64,000 bases of DNA from Semisulcospira habei (GCA_036245525.1 BTPG01000004.1:54443048-54507047); one strand, 5' to 3'; positions 22,327 through 33,290 are shown, counted from the stretch's first letter. Numbers and translations are program-made. Notes: a model not told the origin generated them from the sequence alone.

Positions 22327-24445
22327 ATCCCTTGACAGCCGGTGGTCGCAATGTGGATCCCTTGACAGCCAGTGGTCGCAATGTGGATCCCTTGACAGCC
22401 AGTGGTCGCAATGTGGATCCCTTGACAGCCAGTGGTCGCAATGTGGATCCCTTGACAGCCAGTGGTCGCAATGTGGATTCCTTGACAGCCAGTGGTCGCA
22501 ATGTGGATCCCTTGACAGCCAGTGGTTGCAATGTGGATCCCTTGACAGCCAGTGGTCGCGATGTGGATCCATTGACAGCCAGCGGTCGCAATGTGGACCC
22601 CTTGGCAGCCAGTGGTCGCAATGTGGATCCCTTGACAGCCAGTTGTCCCAATGTGGATTCCTTGACAGCCAGTGGTCGCAATGTGGATCCCTTGACAGTC
22701 AGTGGTTGCAATGTGGATCCCTTCACAGCCGGTGGTCGCAATGTGGATCCCTTCATAGCCAGTGCTCGCAATGTGAATCCCTTGAGTGGTCGCAGTGTGG
22801 ATCCCTTGACAGCCAGTGCTGGCAATGTGAATCCCTTGACAGCCAGTGGTCGCAGTGTGGATCCCTTGACAACCAGTGCTGGCAATGTGAATCTCTTGAC
22901 AGCCAGTGGTCGCAATGTGGATCCTTAACAGCCAGTGGTCGTAATGTAGATCCCTTCACAGCCAGTGATCGCAATGTGGATCCCTTCACAGTCAGTGGTC
23001 GCAATGTAGATCTCTTCACAGCCAGTGGTCGCAATGTGGATCCCCGTCACAGCCAGTGTTCGCAATATGGACCCCTTCACACCCAGTGGTCGCAATGTGG
23101 ATCCCCGTCACAGCCAGTGTTCGCAATATGGACCCCTTCACACCCAGTGGTCGCAATGTGGATCCCCGTCACAGCCGGTGGTCGCAATGTGGACCCCTTC
23201 ACACCCAGTGGTCGCAATGTGGATCCCCGTCACAGCCAGTGGTCGCAATGTAGACCCCTTCACACCCAGTGGTCGCAATGTGGATCCCCGTCACAGCCGG
23301 TGTTCGCAATATGGACCCCTTCACACCCAGTGGTCGCAATGTGGATCCCCGTCACAGCCGGTGGTCGCAATGTGGATCCCCGTCACAGCCGGTGTTCGTA
23401 ATATGGACCCCTTCACAGCCAGTGGTCGCAAAGTGGATCCCTTCACACCCAGTGGTCGCAATGTGGATCCCCGTCACAGCCAGTGGTCGCAATGTGGATC
23501 CCCGTCACAGCCAGTGGTCGCAATGTGGATCCCTTCACAGCCAGTGGTCGCAATGTGGATCCCCGTCACAGCCGGTGTTCGCAATATGGACCCCTTCACA
23601 GCCGGTGGTCGCAATGTGGATCCCCGTCACAGCCAGTGGTCGCAATGTGGATCCCTTCACAGCCGGTGGTCGCAATGTGGATCCCCGTCACAGCCGGTGT
23701 TCGCAATATGGACCCCTTCACAGCCGGTGGTCGCAATGTGGATCCCCGTCACAGCCAGTGGTCGCAATGTGGATCCCCGTCACAGCCGGTGTTCGCAATA
23801 TGGACCCCTTCACAGCCGGTGGTCGCAATGTGGATCCCCGTCACAGCCGGTGGTCGCAATGTGGATCCCCGTCACAGCCGGTGGTTCGCAATGTGGATTC
23901 CTTCACAGCCAGTGGTCGCAACGTGAATCCCTTCACACCCAGTGGTCGCAATGTGGATCCCCGTCACAGCCAGTGGTCGCAATGTAGATCCCTTCACAGC
24001 CAGTGGTCGCAATGTGGATCCCCATCACAGCCAGTGGTCGCAATGTAGATCCCTTCACAGCCAGTGGTCGCAATGTGGATCCCCGTCACAGCCGGTGTTC
24101 GCAATATGGACCCCTTCACACCCAGTGGTCGCAATGTGGATCCCCGTCACAGCCGGTGGTCGCAATGTGGATCCCCGTCACAGCCGGTGGTCGCAATGTG
24201 GATCCCTTCACAGCCAGTGGTCGCAATGTGGATCCCGTCACAGCCAGTGGTCGCAATGTAGATCCCGTCACAGCCGGTGGTCGCAATGTAGATCCCGTCA
24301 CAGTCAGTGGTCGCAAAGTGGATCCCTTCACACCCAGTGGTCGCAATGTGGATCCATTCATAGACAGTGGTCGCAATGTGTATCCCTTCACAGACAGTGG
24401 TCGCAATGTGGATCCCTTCACAGACAGTGGTCGCAATGTGGACGC
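22327..24445. repeat. 30/31-bp minisatellite, about 70 units
   Basis: The first third is built of 30-bp units (GACAGCCAGTGGTCGCAATG + TGGATCCCTT). The remainder mixes 30-bp units with 31-bp units (TGGATCCCCGTCACAGCC) and a GTTCGCAATATGGACCCC variant, partly as a 61-bp higher-order repeat. The long open frames arise only because 30 is a multiple of three and the unit lacks stops. The last unit reads straight into family B sequence. Confidence 0.95.
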
Positions 24446-24634
24446 AGATTTGTGTTTCTATATCTTTGTTAACTCAACATAAAAAAGCCCCAGCCGTCCA
24501 AGGAACATGGATGCAAAGTAATGTCATCAAGAGGTATAGATCCTCATGAGCCCCCGCAGTTGCGGGGGCTCATGAGGATCTATTCCTCTTGCAGTAGGAT
24601 CGTGTTAACTTTTTCTCAGCAATGAAGAGGTTAA
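24446..24634. mobile_element. Family B TTAA element carrying the minisatellite
   Basis: GGACGCAGATTTGTGTTTCT continues the last minisatellite unit into ordinary family B sequence. The perfect hairpin (24528-24592) pairs CCTCATGAGCCCCCGC with its complement, and the right end is AATGAAGAGGTTAA. The array occupies the place of the left terminus. Confidence 0.85.
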
Positions 24635-24857
24635 ATACAAGGAAAAATGGCTCACAATGTCTTCAACTATAAAGGCGATGTAGAGGACGAGTCACTGAAC
24701 TGATAGTGATAGCGTTTAAAAGAATTATGGTCTAAGCTTGCAACCTGTCAGAGAAGAGTTCTGCGTTCTGCCACCTGAACTCCCCAAGTGCAAACTCCAG
24801 CGGAAGCACCACGTGACCGCTGATAAGATCAAACGCGCAGCTCTTCTTCCCTTTCTA

Positions 24858-25317
24858 CTTTGGTACCGATTTCAGGCCACTTTATAAGCTTCCACCAACA
24901 AAAAATGCGAACAGAATTTTGAAACTTCATTAGCTGAGCTGACCTTTTCCACCCGTGACTGTCTGGGTGCCCGACGATTCGTCGAACGACAATTCGAAGA
25001 ACGACAATCAGTAGAAGAAAGACAACTGAAAGGCACTACAATTCTTCGCATAACTATTTCGTAGACGCGACATTTCAAAGGACAGCGCACTTCGTCAATT
25101 TGCCAAACGATATATTCAAGGATCGACTGTCGTGTGTTTGTCTTCTTCTGCGTTTATATTCAGACAAAATTCGTGCTGTTCACGTGAGCGTGCGTTTGGC
25201 CAATTCATAGCATCGGGTAAGGCGCCTAAAATGTATTATTATTATTAATATATGTATTATTATCATTATTATTATTATTATATTGTTATTATTATCGTCA
25301 TCATTATCATTATTTTA

Positions 25318-25352
<35 letters not shown>
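24858..25352 (+). mobile_element. SINE family 2, headless copy
   Basis: GGTACCGATTTCAGGCCACTTT starts the shared body; GTTCACGTGAGCGTGCGTT and AAGGCGCCTAAAATG with (ATT)n end it. The tRNA-like head is absent and the middle is diverged. Confidence 0.6.
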
Positions 25353-25353
<1 letters not shown>

Positions 25354-25403
25354 ACCACATTTGAATCAGACCAACCTTGACCAAATAACCGGATGTATTC
25401 CCA

Positions 25404-25502
25404 ATACACACAAGGTCATCGAGCCGACGTCGGCCGCCGTTGGCCCGAGCACGTCCGTGCGCGGGCAAAAGTCGGCCCGATGCCCTTGTGGGCATTGGCT
25501 TC
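25404..25502. mobile_element. Family C palindrome
   Basis: CACAAGGTCATCGAGCCGAC … GTCGGCCCGATGCCCTTGTG, with inner CGAGCACGTCCGTGCGCGGG. Confidence 0.7.
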
Positions 25503-25898
25503 AGCGCCCACCACAGTCCGGCACAAAGGTAGCTAAATCCTGTCTGTGCGTACTACGAATCAACGACTCTGAAAACCCCTTCGGCCCTCAGACGTTCCGG
25601 CTGCTGGGTCCACGCGGCCAACGAAAGTCACGGGTTCAAATTATCTTGACTTTTTACGTTTGAGTGCGAGGCATGCAGGCCTTCATTAAACATTTGACAA
25701 TCACGTGCACAGCAGTACGTGTAGATTTTAATAAACAGCTTCAGTCGCGGCCGGGGAGCGTGAGAATGTATACCTCTCGCAGAAGGTACTGTCTGATTGG
25801 AGGGCTGTCGAAGCTCGTATGGGATTTGTCGAGGGGGTCCGGGTGGCGCATTGGATGCGCCATCATCTCTGCTCGCGGAACGTGGACGCAACTAAATC

Positions 25899-25968
25899 CA
25901 GCAACAAGCATAGATTTTAATGAGCCCCCGGGACTCCGGGGGCTCATGAGAATCTACACCGCTTGCAG
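25899..25968. repeat. Family B hairpin
   Basis: TAATGAGCCCCCGGG / CCGGGGGCTCATGAG with outer mismatches (AAGCATAGATTTT against GAATCTACACCGCTT). Confidence 0.8.
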
Positions 25969-26307
25969 TCGAACTGAAGTTCTCCCCACAGTCCTCCATA
26001 CGCACCCCCGACACTTAGCAACAAGACATTGCCATGGCAACGCACCCTCTCCAATCCTGGCCGCCTTTTGCAAATAGGCATGTAAGTGATTCGCCCAAAT
26101 GTTGAAGTTTTGCACATGACGGAAGTTGCCTCGGCCACCCAGACGATAATTGTCAGGTGGATCAGCCAAATACAAGATGGCGAACCCTTTTTTCCGGTTT
26201 TCGTATGTCAACTCTTCCCGGCAAGGTTTTTCTTTGTTGATGGAACCAAAGCTGTGTTGTTTCACTTGGTCAAGTCAAGCTGCGCTGACGCACTAGAGGA
26301 GATGTGG

Positions 26308-26400
26308 ATCGAACATGATAGTTCAAGGGTGGTGCCAGAAAAGCTTGGCGCCTTCAGGGCGCCAAGCTGTTCTGGCACCACCCTTGAACTTTAATTGTCG
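26308..26400. mobile_element. Family A hairpin (ends decayed)
   Basis: GTTCAAGGGTGGTGCCAGAA and TTCTGGCACCACCCTTGAAC are perfectly paired. One arm reads AAAGCTTGG and the other CCAAGCTGT. No clear TTAA is seen. Confidence 0.85.
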
Positions 26401-26825
26401 AACTATCTCCTGGTCAAACTGTGACGTAGTTTTCGCCGCAAAATTCGCGAGTTTCAGATTTTTTTTTAACTTCGTCACATTTTTACCCCACGTTTTGCAT
26501 CGCGAATCTGTCACGCATTTTCATTTTTTTGTTCTTATTTAAATTTTTGTATACTACACGTGCAACTATGGACTCTTACGAGAACCAGTTTTTTTTTTAT
26601 GGGCTCTCACAAAACGTGCCCGTGTGAATCGTACAACATTCTCCTGGCGTCAGTATTGACCAGTTCGTGTGCAAGCCATTTTGTTATCGCAACAACAGTG
26701 CTATAGATTAAGCAGAATAAAAATGCTGCGCTAATCGGATTCGGACTGAGACAACTTTATAATAACAAAAATAAAAATGTTACGTGGTGGTCGGCGTAAA
26801 CAGAACAGTAAAATGAAAATAAAAT

Positions 26826-26955
26826 GTGTTGTTTGTTTGTTTGTTTGTTTGTTTGTTTGTTTGTTTGTTTGTTTGTTTGTTTGTTTGTTCGTTTGTTTGT
26901 TTTTCTTAACTCATTCAGCCCGGCGGCCGTATGTCCCAAGTTTTGGAGACATTTT
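26826..26955. repeat. (GTTT)n microsatellite and truncated family A1 end
   Basis: About 75 bases of GTTT end at TTAACTCATTCAGCCCGG (26906 onward). This A1 end continues for about 50 bases (GTCCCAAGTTTTGGAG) before stopping without its hairpin. Confidence 0.75.
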
Positions 26956-27192
26956 TTTTTTTGCCTTTTCTGTTAAAAATCAAATTTCCATTGTATTTTT
27001 CACCACCCAAAAGTCTAAAGAAAAAAAAAAGAAGGAAACAAAGGAAAACTGGAGGAGTTCGTGCGGAATAGCTGTGCGTGGTTGTAAAGAGAGATTAGAA
27101 AGATTTGTTGAGGCTTTCACCACATCACGTTTCGCCAAATCCGGGTTTTACTTTGCTAACGACGTTGAGATGGGGGATTCCGCTCAGCGACC

Positions 27193-27254
<62 letters not shown>

Positions 27255-27296
27255 AGCGGTCATTAATTTGACTTCGCGTAAACTATATTTCAATGG
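26956..27296. other. No gene; (CT)n microsatellite
   Basis: Contains A-rich DNA near 27017-27050 and (CT)n at 27197-27252, then 44 bases to the LTR. Confidence 0.6.
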
Positions 27297-28297
27297 TGTT
27301 ACGTGTTGAGTCGTAGTCGTAGTATGATAACACACCAGACGCACGCACGTAAGGTTCTTTTTAAAGAAACTTCATTCCGTTGCAACCCGTCACACGTGGC
27401 GTAAGGTTGTAGACAACACTGGAGTCACAGTTCCAACAATATTTTATTTCAGCGATGCGATCTCCACACAATGCATTCCCAAATGCACCACCACTGATAC
27501 AATGTCTCCTCTGCGAAATGTCAATACTGCCGACACAATGTTCCTCATACAACGTGCACCACCGTTACGCTGCGTCTCTCACAATGTACACCCTATACGG
27601 GCCACGTACCTACGATAAACTGTGTGTCCTTACAACTGACAATGTATGACAATGTACACACGTGCTTCCTAGCACCATCTTTTATAGTAGAACAACTTTC
27701 CAGAAAAATCTAACGAATTCACACAACGCAACCAATCAGAACGGAACACGTAACTGAAACTCATAAATATTAATTTTAAAAAAAGAACTTTCTAGAATAA
27801 CTACAATAGTCTACAAAAATTCGACTGCTAATTTCCGCCCCAAATCCCAGTGTGTAATGACGTCACACAAGAGTATGGTAGGCCGTTCACGACCTTTCAT
27901 AAAACACACTGACCGAGTGCTAAATTCACGCGCACAGAAAACAACTATGAGTATTTGAGCGGTTATAAAACTTGTGTTGCAAAATGTTACTTACACTTTG
28001 ACGTCACATGTAAGGTCACTCGACAGAGCGCGACTTCGCTCAAACGTTCTAATCTATTCTCAGCGAATCTACGCATTACAAAAATCGACCGCTCTTCTCC
28101 GTGCGACTTTGCTAGGAACTTCCGGACTAATCTTAGCGTATCATAACAAAACCAATTCCGCTCTTTGCGCAAACGATAGAGAATCTTACTGAAAAGGTAC
28201 GTGATTCGTAACCAAGATAGCTCAAATAAATATCAGATCGTTTCCTACGATTAACACATGCATGCTGTCACAGAACAACACAACCACAATCGTAACA
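27297..28297 (-). repeat. 3' LTR of the gypsy-type element
   Basis: 1001 bp with TGTTACG … CGTAACA termini on the - strand. A purine tract AAAGAGTGGGG lies immediately outside its start (+ strand 28301-28312), as expected for plus-strand priming. An AATAAA-type signal (- strand) lies at about 27443-27449. The partner LTR is missing, so no target duplication can be checked. Confidence 0.8.
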
Positions 28298-28446
28298 TTA
28301 CCCCACTCTTTAGAATGAAATTTCATAAAAATGTCTTCTCAAATCTCAAAATACGGTTGTGGCTGTATTAACCTACACAAAACCACAAATAATAAGAATT
28401 TCACATCAAAATGAAATCAAATCAACTACTTTAAAATAATCGTCTC

Positions 28447-28558
28447 ACAGTTTCTTTAAACTGTCCTGAGCGAAGACATGTCCCTTTAAACTGTCATGGA
28501 CACCGAAATGTTTCTTTAAACTGTTATGGACACAGAAATGTTCATTTAAACTGCTCTG
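28447..28558. repeat. Short tandem block (about 30 bp x 4) in the retrotransposon 3' region
   Basis: TTTAAACTGTCATGGACAC-type units, each separated by GAAATGTTTC-like spacers, lie between the integrase end and the LTR. Confidence 0.8.
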
Positions 28559-28639
28559 CTCAGGTAATCCGCTCCAAAGTTCTGCGAACCCTTGATATAC
28601 TGTAATTTAACGCCAAACAGGTTCTCGTCGTTTAGTCTT

Positions 28640-29880
28640 TTGTCATGCAAGACGCACCGATACCGCCAGTTGTGGTTTGTCTTGACGACCTCTCTCAATA
28701 TACTTCTTCAGCAGATTAGTATGGTAAGTCTTCACCTTGTTGTTGACCTTGACTCTGTAGTCGTTGATGCCAACCACCGTGTCGACAACGTAGGGTCATT
28801 TCCACTGCATCAGGAGTTTATTGTTGTCGGTAGGAAGAAGAACCAACACTTGGTCACCTTGCTGGAATCGTCGAGGTTTCGCCTTACGATCATAGTAATG
28901 CTTCCCCTTGTTCTGCGCCTTCCCCAGTTCTACTCAAGCCATCCTGAGGGTATCTTCCAGCTTCTCTCTCAGGTCGAAGACGTACTGGTAGCTGATCTTC
29001 ACCTCAGGTGCGTCGATATCCTTGGTCCACAGCTCCTTCAGGATGTGCATGGGCCCATTTACAGTCCTACCGTACAGTAATTCAAAAGGGGAAAACCCTG
29101 TCGAATCCTGAGGAACTTCACGGTATGCGAATAGCAAGGCATTGATATATCTATGCCACAACTTTGGTTGTTCAGCACACAGTTTCTTAAGCATATCCTT
29201 TAATGTTCCATTAAACTTTGCAACCAACCCATTACACATGGGGTGATAAGGGTTAGTAGTAAGGTGTCGGATGCTCAATAGCCGGTTGACTTCCTCCATG
29301 CAGTCGGAGACGAACTGAGTTCCCAGGTCACTCAGGATCTCCTCAGGAATCCCCAAACGGCTGAACATGTCGACGAGCGCCTCTGCCACTGTTGCAGTGT
29401 CGACCCTCTTCAATGGTATGGCCTCAGGATAACGTGTAGCGTAGTCCACCAAGGTCAAAATGTAGCGATGACCATCTTCACTAGGAGGAGATATTGGCCC
29501 CATCAGGTCCACAGCCACCCGCTTGAAAGGCATATCGATCAATGGCATTTTCTCTAGAGGAACCTCGGGCAACTTTCCTTTGGGGATTGTTTTCTGGCAT
29601 ATGTCGCACGACCTGCAGAATCGGGTGACGTCGCCTCCCATATCAGGCCAGTAGAAGATGGCTCGGATCCAATCGAGCGTCTTGTTCATTCCCAAATGTC
29701 CTCCCAATATGGAATCATGGGCCAATTTCATCACCTGCATCCTCAATGTTTCGGGAACTACTACTTGACGCACAGGTTTATCTCCATTGCTATTGAATAT
29801 CCGGTACAGGATATTTTTCCTGGTCTCGAAGGTTATCTCATTTCCCTTTCGCGTTACGGGCTCGGTCTGACTTCGGAACT
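28640..29880 (-). pseudogene. Retrotransposon integrase, inactive
   Basis: Would join element cDNA to host DNA in the nucleus. The longest open part is 29773-28934 (279 codons). A zinc-binding region (H19, H26, C53, C56) is followed by the DDE core: D89 in AVDLMGP, D149 in LSDLGTQF, and then NGLVAKFNGTLK, where the expected catalytic Glu is Ala (position 185; GCA instead of GAA). Downstream, two in-frame stops (one a CGA-to-TGA type change after TLRMA, one after MQWK) and then a frameshift break the C-terminal chromodomain-like tail (VKTYHTNLLKKYIE). The frame differs from that of gag-protease. Recognition of the family is confident; the Glu-to-Ala call rests on the usual motif. Confidence 0.9.
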
Positions 29881-29882
29881 TG

Positions 29883-30386
29883 TTAATCTTCCGTGTTGTC
29901 GGCCACTTTTAGAGGGCTGGTCTGGAGACTCTTCTTTGCTTGACTTCTTGTGGTAACAGCACATGTTGCAGGTCTCCACTCTGGATCTGGATTATCTGCG
30001 TATCTGGCACCATCAATGTTTCCGATGATAAGATCGTAGACAAGGGTCTTTACGCATAGCACCTTCACCTCTCCTCTCAGGTACGGGGTGTCGACGCTGA
30101 CATTGGCAAGGGAGATAATCATCACAGTTCCGTCGGCCAAAATGAGGGTGGCCTACTCCTGTAGCTTCTGGTATTCACTTACTAGGTCCTCTCTCACGAT
30201 GATGCAGCTACAACCGGTATCTCTCAGCACTCTCACTGGTCTGTTTCCGACGAATCCTGACACCACCGGCATGTTCGGCACTTCACTCTCAGGCAGCGCA
30301 ATGTTTGAGACTGGTAAAAATGTAACCCCATCTCCTACTGGGATGCGTCCATTCTTTCTGAAAGATTCAATCAGCTCCGGTGTCAC
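29883..30386 (-). pseudogene. Retrotransposon aspartic protease region, broken
   Basis: RVLRDTGCSCIIV carries the aspartic-protease DTG motif (about position 57 of the 30386-30153 open part). A TAG near 30150 interrupts the same frame, which then continues as ATLILADGTVMI … LVYDLIIGNIDGARY, typical of the protease C-terminal part and the linker after it. It is in frame with gag, separated by a TGA at 30387-30389. That TGA could be a mutation or a natural readthrough stop; the other stops argue for mutation. Confidence 0.85.
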
Positions 30387-31310
30387 TCACGTTTCTCCAG
30401 ACTCAAAGTCACTGGATGACGTCACATCATTGGCTAATACAGCGGCGGCTCTGTGTTGAGACGTGGTACCGCTTCTGCCTGCTATCCCGCGATCTTGGTT
30501 GGATCTTCTGATGTTGTCGCCTCGGGGAACATCTTTAGAAGGACACCGTATCGCCTTGTGACCTTTTTTTCCACAGAGAAAACATGTCAGGTTCTCAACC
30601 GGCTTGTATTTCGGGGTGTCTCTGACAATGTGGATTTCCTCTGCTGGTGCAGACACACGCTGCGGCTTACTGGGCCCAAACTTCATGTTGTGGGCGTCAA
30701 GGTATCTTTGAGCGAAGTCGGCCAGGGCCTTTAGGGACTGGTCTTTTTGTTCCCTGAGGTGGGCGGCCAGGTCCTTAAAACATGCGTTGAGGACTTGTTC
30801 TTTGATGATGAGGTCACACAGGTCCTGGTACTCTTTCTTTAAACCAGCCAGCTCTATCCATTTCTCCGGGTAGCTCCTGATTCTCTCAATGAATAGGCCC
30901 GGTGTTTCTCCTTCTTCAGGCTTGCAGTTTCGAAATTGTCGCCTGTAACCTTCTTCAGTGAAGTCGTACTGTCTCAGTAGGGCGGCTCTCAACTGCGTAT
31001 AATTTTCGGCTTCTTCTCTTGGCAAGCGGGTGTAAAATTCAAGCGCTTTGCCAGTTAGAAGTGCACTCAGCTTGATAACCCAAGCCTCTTGTCTCCAGTT
31101 ATTGCTGCTTGCGAAGCGCTCGAATCGCTCCAGATAAGCGTCCATCTTATCTGAATTTTCAACAAAAGGTGGAAGTTTTGGCTGTTTGCTCGCTACTGGC
31201 TAAGGTTGTTGCTTCAGTAGCTCTCTGGCTCTTGTGTATCTATCTCCATCTACTTTAGATGAATTTCATGTTGTCGCTGCCTCTCCGCCTCTTCTCGCTG
31301 TATCACGGCA
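30387..31310 (-). pseudogene. Retrotransposon Gag with SCAN-like capsid and zinc knuckle
   Basis: Structural protein of the particle. The open part is 31145-30387 (252 codons, starting MDAYLERFERFASSNNW). The capsid region with YDFTEEGYRRQFRNC and an ADFAQRYLDAH helix resembles the SCAN fold, known to derive from Gmr1-like Gag proteins. A CCHC knuckle CFLCGKKGHKAIRC lies near residues 187-200. Upstream the frame continues (KQPKLPPFVENSDK) but has a TAG near 31200 and, before that, an E/R/Q-rich coiled-coil-like stretch after a frameshift. Truncated at the 5' end by the repeat at about 31320. Confidence 0.85.
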
Positions 31311-31319
31311 GACAACCGA

Positions 31320-31514
31320 CTTGTGCCACAAGCATAGACTGACAACACTCCAAACATCCCCAAGAGGTAATAGATCCTCATGAACCCCCGCACTCATGAG
31401 AATCTATGCCTATTGGAGATGTTTGGAGTGCTTATGATGGGAGTTGGATATCCGCGATGATTTCGCTGTAGTACTAACTATGTTGTTGGGAGTCGTTCGG
31501 CGTAAACGTAACCA
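31320..31514. mobile_element. Hairpin element of the TTCGGCGTAAAC group
   Basis: A family B-like hairpin (31359-31418) is enclosed in CACTCCAAACATC / GATGTTTGGAGTG arms and followed by GGGAGTCGTTCGGCGTAAAC. The same outer sequence occurs reversed at 47040-47206, so this is a separate outer shell around a B-type core. Confidence 0.65.
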
Positions 31515-32592
31515 TTTCAGTTTGTGCGTTATGCTGACCCAACATGCTGAAAACGTAACCATTTCAGTTTATGCGTTTTGCTGACCCAACATGCTGAAAA
31601 CGTAACCATTTCAGTTTATGCGTTATGCTGACCCAACATGCTGGAAACGTAACCATTTCAGTTTATGCGTTATGCTGACCCAACATGCTGGAAACGTAAC
31701 CATTTCAGTTTATGCGTTATGCTGACCCAACATGCTGGAAACGTAACCATTTAAGTTTATGCGTTATGCTGACCCAACATGCTGGAAACGTAACCATTTC
31801 AGTTTATGCGTTATGCTGACCCAACATGCTGGAAACGTAACCATTTAAGTTTATGCGTTATGCTGACCCAACATGCTGAAAACGTAACCATTTCAGTTTA
31901 TGCGTTATGCTGACCCAACATGCTGGAAACGTAACCATTTCAGTTTATGCGTTTTGCTGACCCAACATGCTGGAAACGTAACCATTTCAGTTTATGCGTT
32001 ATGCTGACCCAACATGCTGGAAACGTAACCATTTCAGTTTATGCGTTATGCTGACCCAACATGCTGGAAACGTAACCATTTCAGTTTATGCGTTATGCTG
32101 ACCCAACATGCTGGAAACGTAACCATTTCAGTTTATGCGTTATGCTGACCCAACATGCTGGAAACGTAACCATTTCAGTTTATGCGTTATGCTGACCCAA
32201 CATGCTGGAAACGTAACCATTTCAGTTTATGCGTTATGCTGACCCAACATGCTGGAAACGTAACCATTTAAGTTTATGCGTTATGCTGACCCAACATGCT
32301 GGAAACGTAACCATTTCAGTTTATGCGTTATGCTGACCCAACATGCTGGAAACGTAACCATTTCAGTTTATGCGTTATGCTGACCCAACATGCTGGAAAC
32401 GTAACCATTTCAGTTTATGCGTTATGCTGACCCAACATGCTGGAAACGTAACCATTTCAGTTTATGCGTTATGCTGACCCAACATGCTGGAAACGTAACC
32501 ATTTCAGTTTATGCGTTATGCTGACCCAACATGCTGGAAACGTAACCATTTCAGTTTATGCGTTTTGCTGACCCAACATGCTGGAAACGTAA
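31505..32592. repeat. 47-bp minisatellite, about 23 copies
   Basis: Unit AACGTAACCATTTCAGTTTATG + CGTTATGCTGACCCAACATGCTGGA, period 47, very homogeneous. Variation is limited to a few sites (TTAAG/TTCAG, GAAA/GGAA, TTTTG/TTATG). It begins in the repeat at 31514 and ends exactly where a SINE head starts. Confidence 0.97.
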
Positions 32593-32984
32593 GGGTTCTA
32601 AAATAGCTCAGGCGGTTAAGCGTCGGAGCAAGAGAGCGAAGGGAATCGCCGAGTCGTGGGTTCGAATCCCCGTCCAGGCCCGTGTAGCTGGACTCACAAT
32701 CCAGGGCAAAAAAAAAAAAAACAGACGGGCTTGTTCCATAGCATGTCCGTTGAAAGGTCCTGGTAAATCAAAGTGCACAGTTGCAGTGCGGCTGAATTGA
32801 TCAGTGTTCAGGTCGTACTCCATAAGCCCGCCGTGAGATGGCCTTAGCTCGGCGTTAAACCCAAATAACTAACTAACTAACGTACTCCATAAGCAATAAT
32901 TTCCCTGTCCCCCATAACCCGCCCGTCAGGGCCGTCCATTATCACTTCGGTGCCGTGAACGTTAAACCCCGAACTAACCAACCA
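32593..32984 (+). mobile_element. tRNA-derived SINE, family 1
   Basis: Head AAATAGCTCAGGCGGTTAAG with B box GGGTTCGAATCCC, then ACGGGCTTGTTC, GATCAGTGTTCAGGTCGTAC and CCGTCCATTATCACTTCGG. End ACGTTAAACCCCGAACTAACC. Interrupted by a 54-bp insertion at 32827-32880. A second copy is at 49161, a partial copy at 35189. Confidence 0.9.
32827..32880 (+). mobile_element. 54-bp SINE-tail insertion with 13-bp target duplication
   Basis: CCCGCCGTGAGATGG…GGCGTTAAACCCAAATAACT ending in (CTAA)n lies between two copies of CGTACTCCATAAG (32814-32826 and 32881-32893). This is a very short, 5'-truncated retroposition product. Confidence 0.9.
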
Positions 32985-33066
32985 GCTGAAAACGCAGTCT
33001 GGGTCCGCTGGTATGATTGCAGATTAAACCGGTCAATACCCGTCACCGCCTGATTGGCACCACACA

Positions 33067-33290
33067 TTACCCCATATCATACTGAGGCTAAAAGCTTCAA
33101 ATTTGTACACTGCCATATGCAAGCTGTATTATAGTACTCGCAAATAAGGACAGAGACCAGTGGCTTTAGTTTATGGGTAGTGCCAGAATAGCTTGGCGCC
33201 TAGAGGCGCCAAGCTATTCTGGCGCTACCCTTGAACTATTTTAGTCAAACTTTTTTCACACGCTGGTGCATTCCGAATGATAAGGATTAA
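33067..33290. mobile_element. Family A3 hairpin element
   Basis: TTACCCCATATCATACTGAGG … CCGAATGATAAGGATTAA. Hairpin at about 33172-33240, centre GGCGCCTAGAGGCGCC. Confidence 0.85.

Larger units (their letters stand above)
27297..31320 (-). mobile_element. Decayed Ty3/gypsy-type LTR retrotransposon (Gmr1-like), - strand
   Basis: Order on the - strand: gag (31310-30387), protease (30386-29883), integrase (29880-28640), short 3' region, polypurine tract, 3' LTR (28297-27297). Integrase follows protease directly and no reverse transcriptase or RNase H is found. In the Gmr1 group integrase precedes reverse transcriptase, so the most likely event is loss of RT-RNase H between integrase and LTR. 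The 5' LTR and gag start are cut off at about 31320 by another repeat. Several in-frame stops and at least two frameshifts mean no intact polyprotein. Confidence 0.85.

Noticed and set aside
22327..24445. CRISPR-like array
   Set aside because: Units are contiguous without unique spacers and the genome is eukaryotic.
22248..24482. Overlapping long frames of up to 320 codons
   Set aside because: Produced by the 30/31-bp minisatellite. Frames exist on both strands and shift at the 31-bp units, which is not expected of a real repeat protein.
28592..29080. 162-codon + strand frame
   Set aside because: Antisense shadow of the integrase C-terminal region on the - strand.
32600..32680. Functional tRNA gene
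   Set aside because: A- and B-box-like motifs are present, but the cloverleaf is degraded and the sequence continues into a conserved SINE body seen again at 49161.
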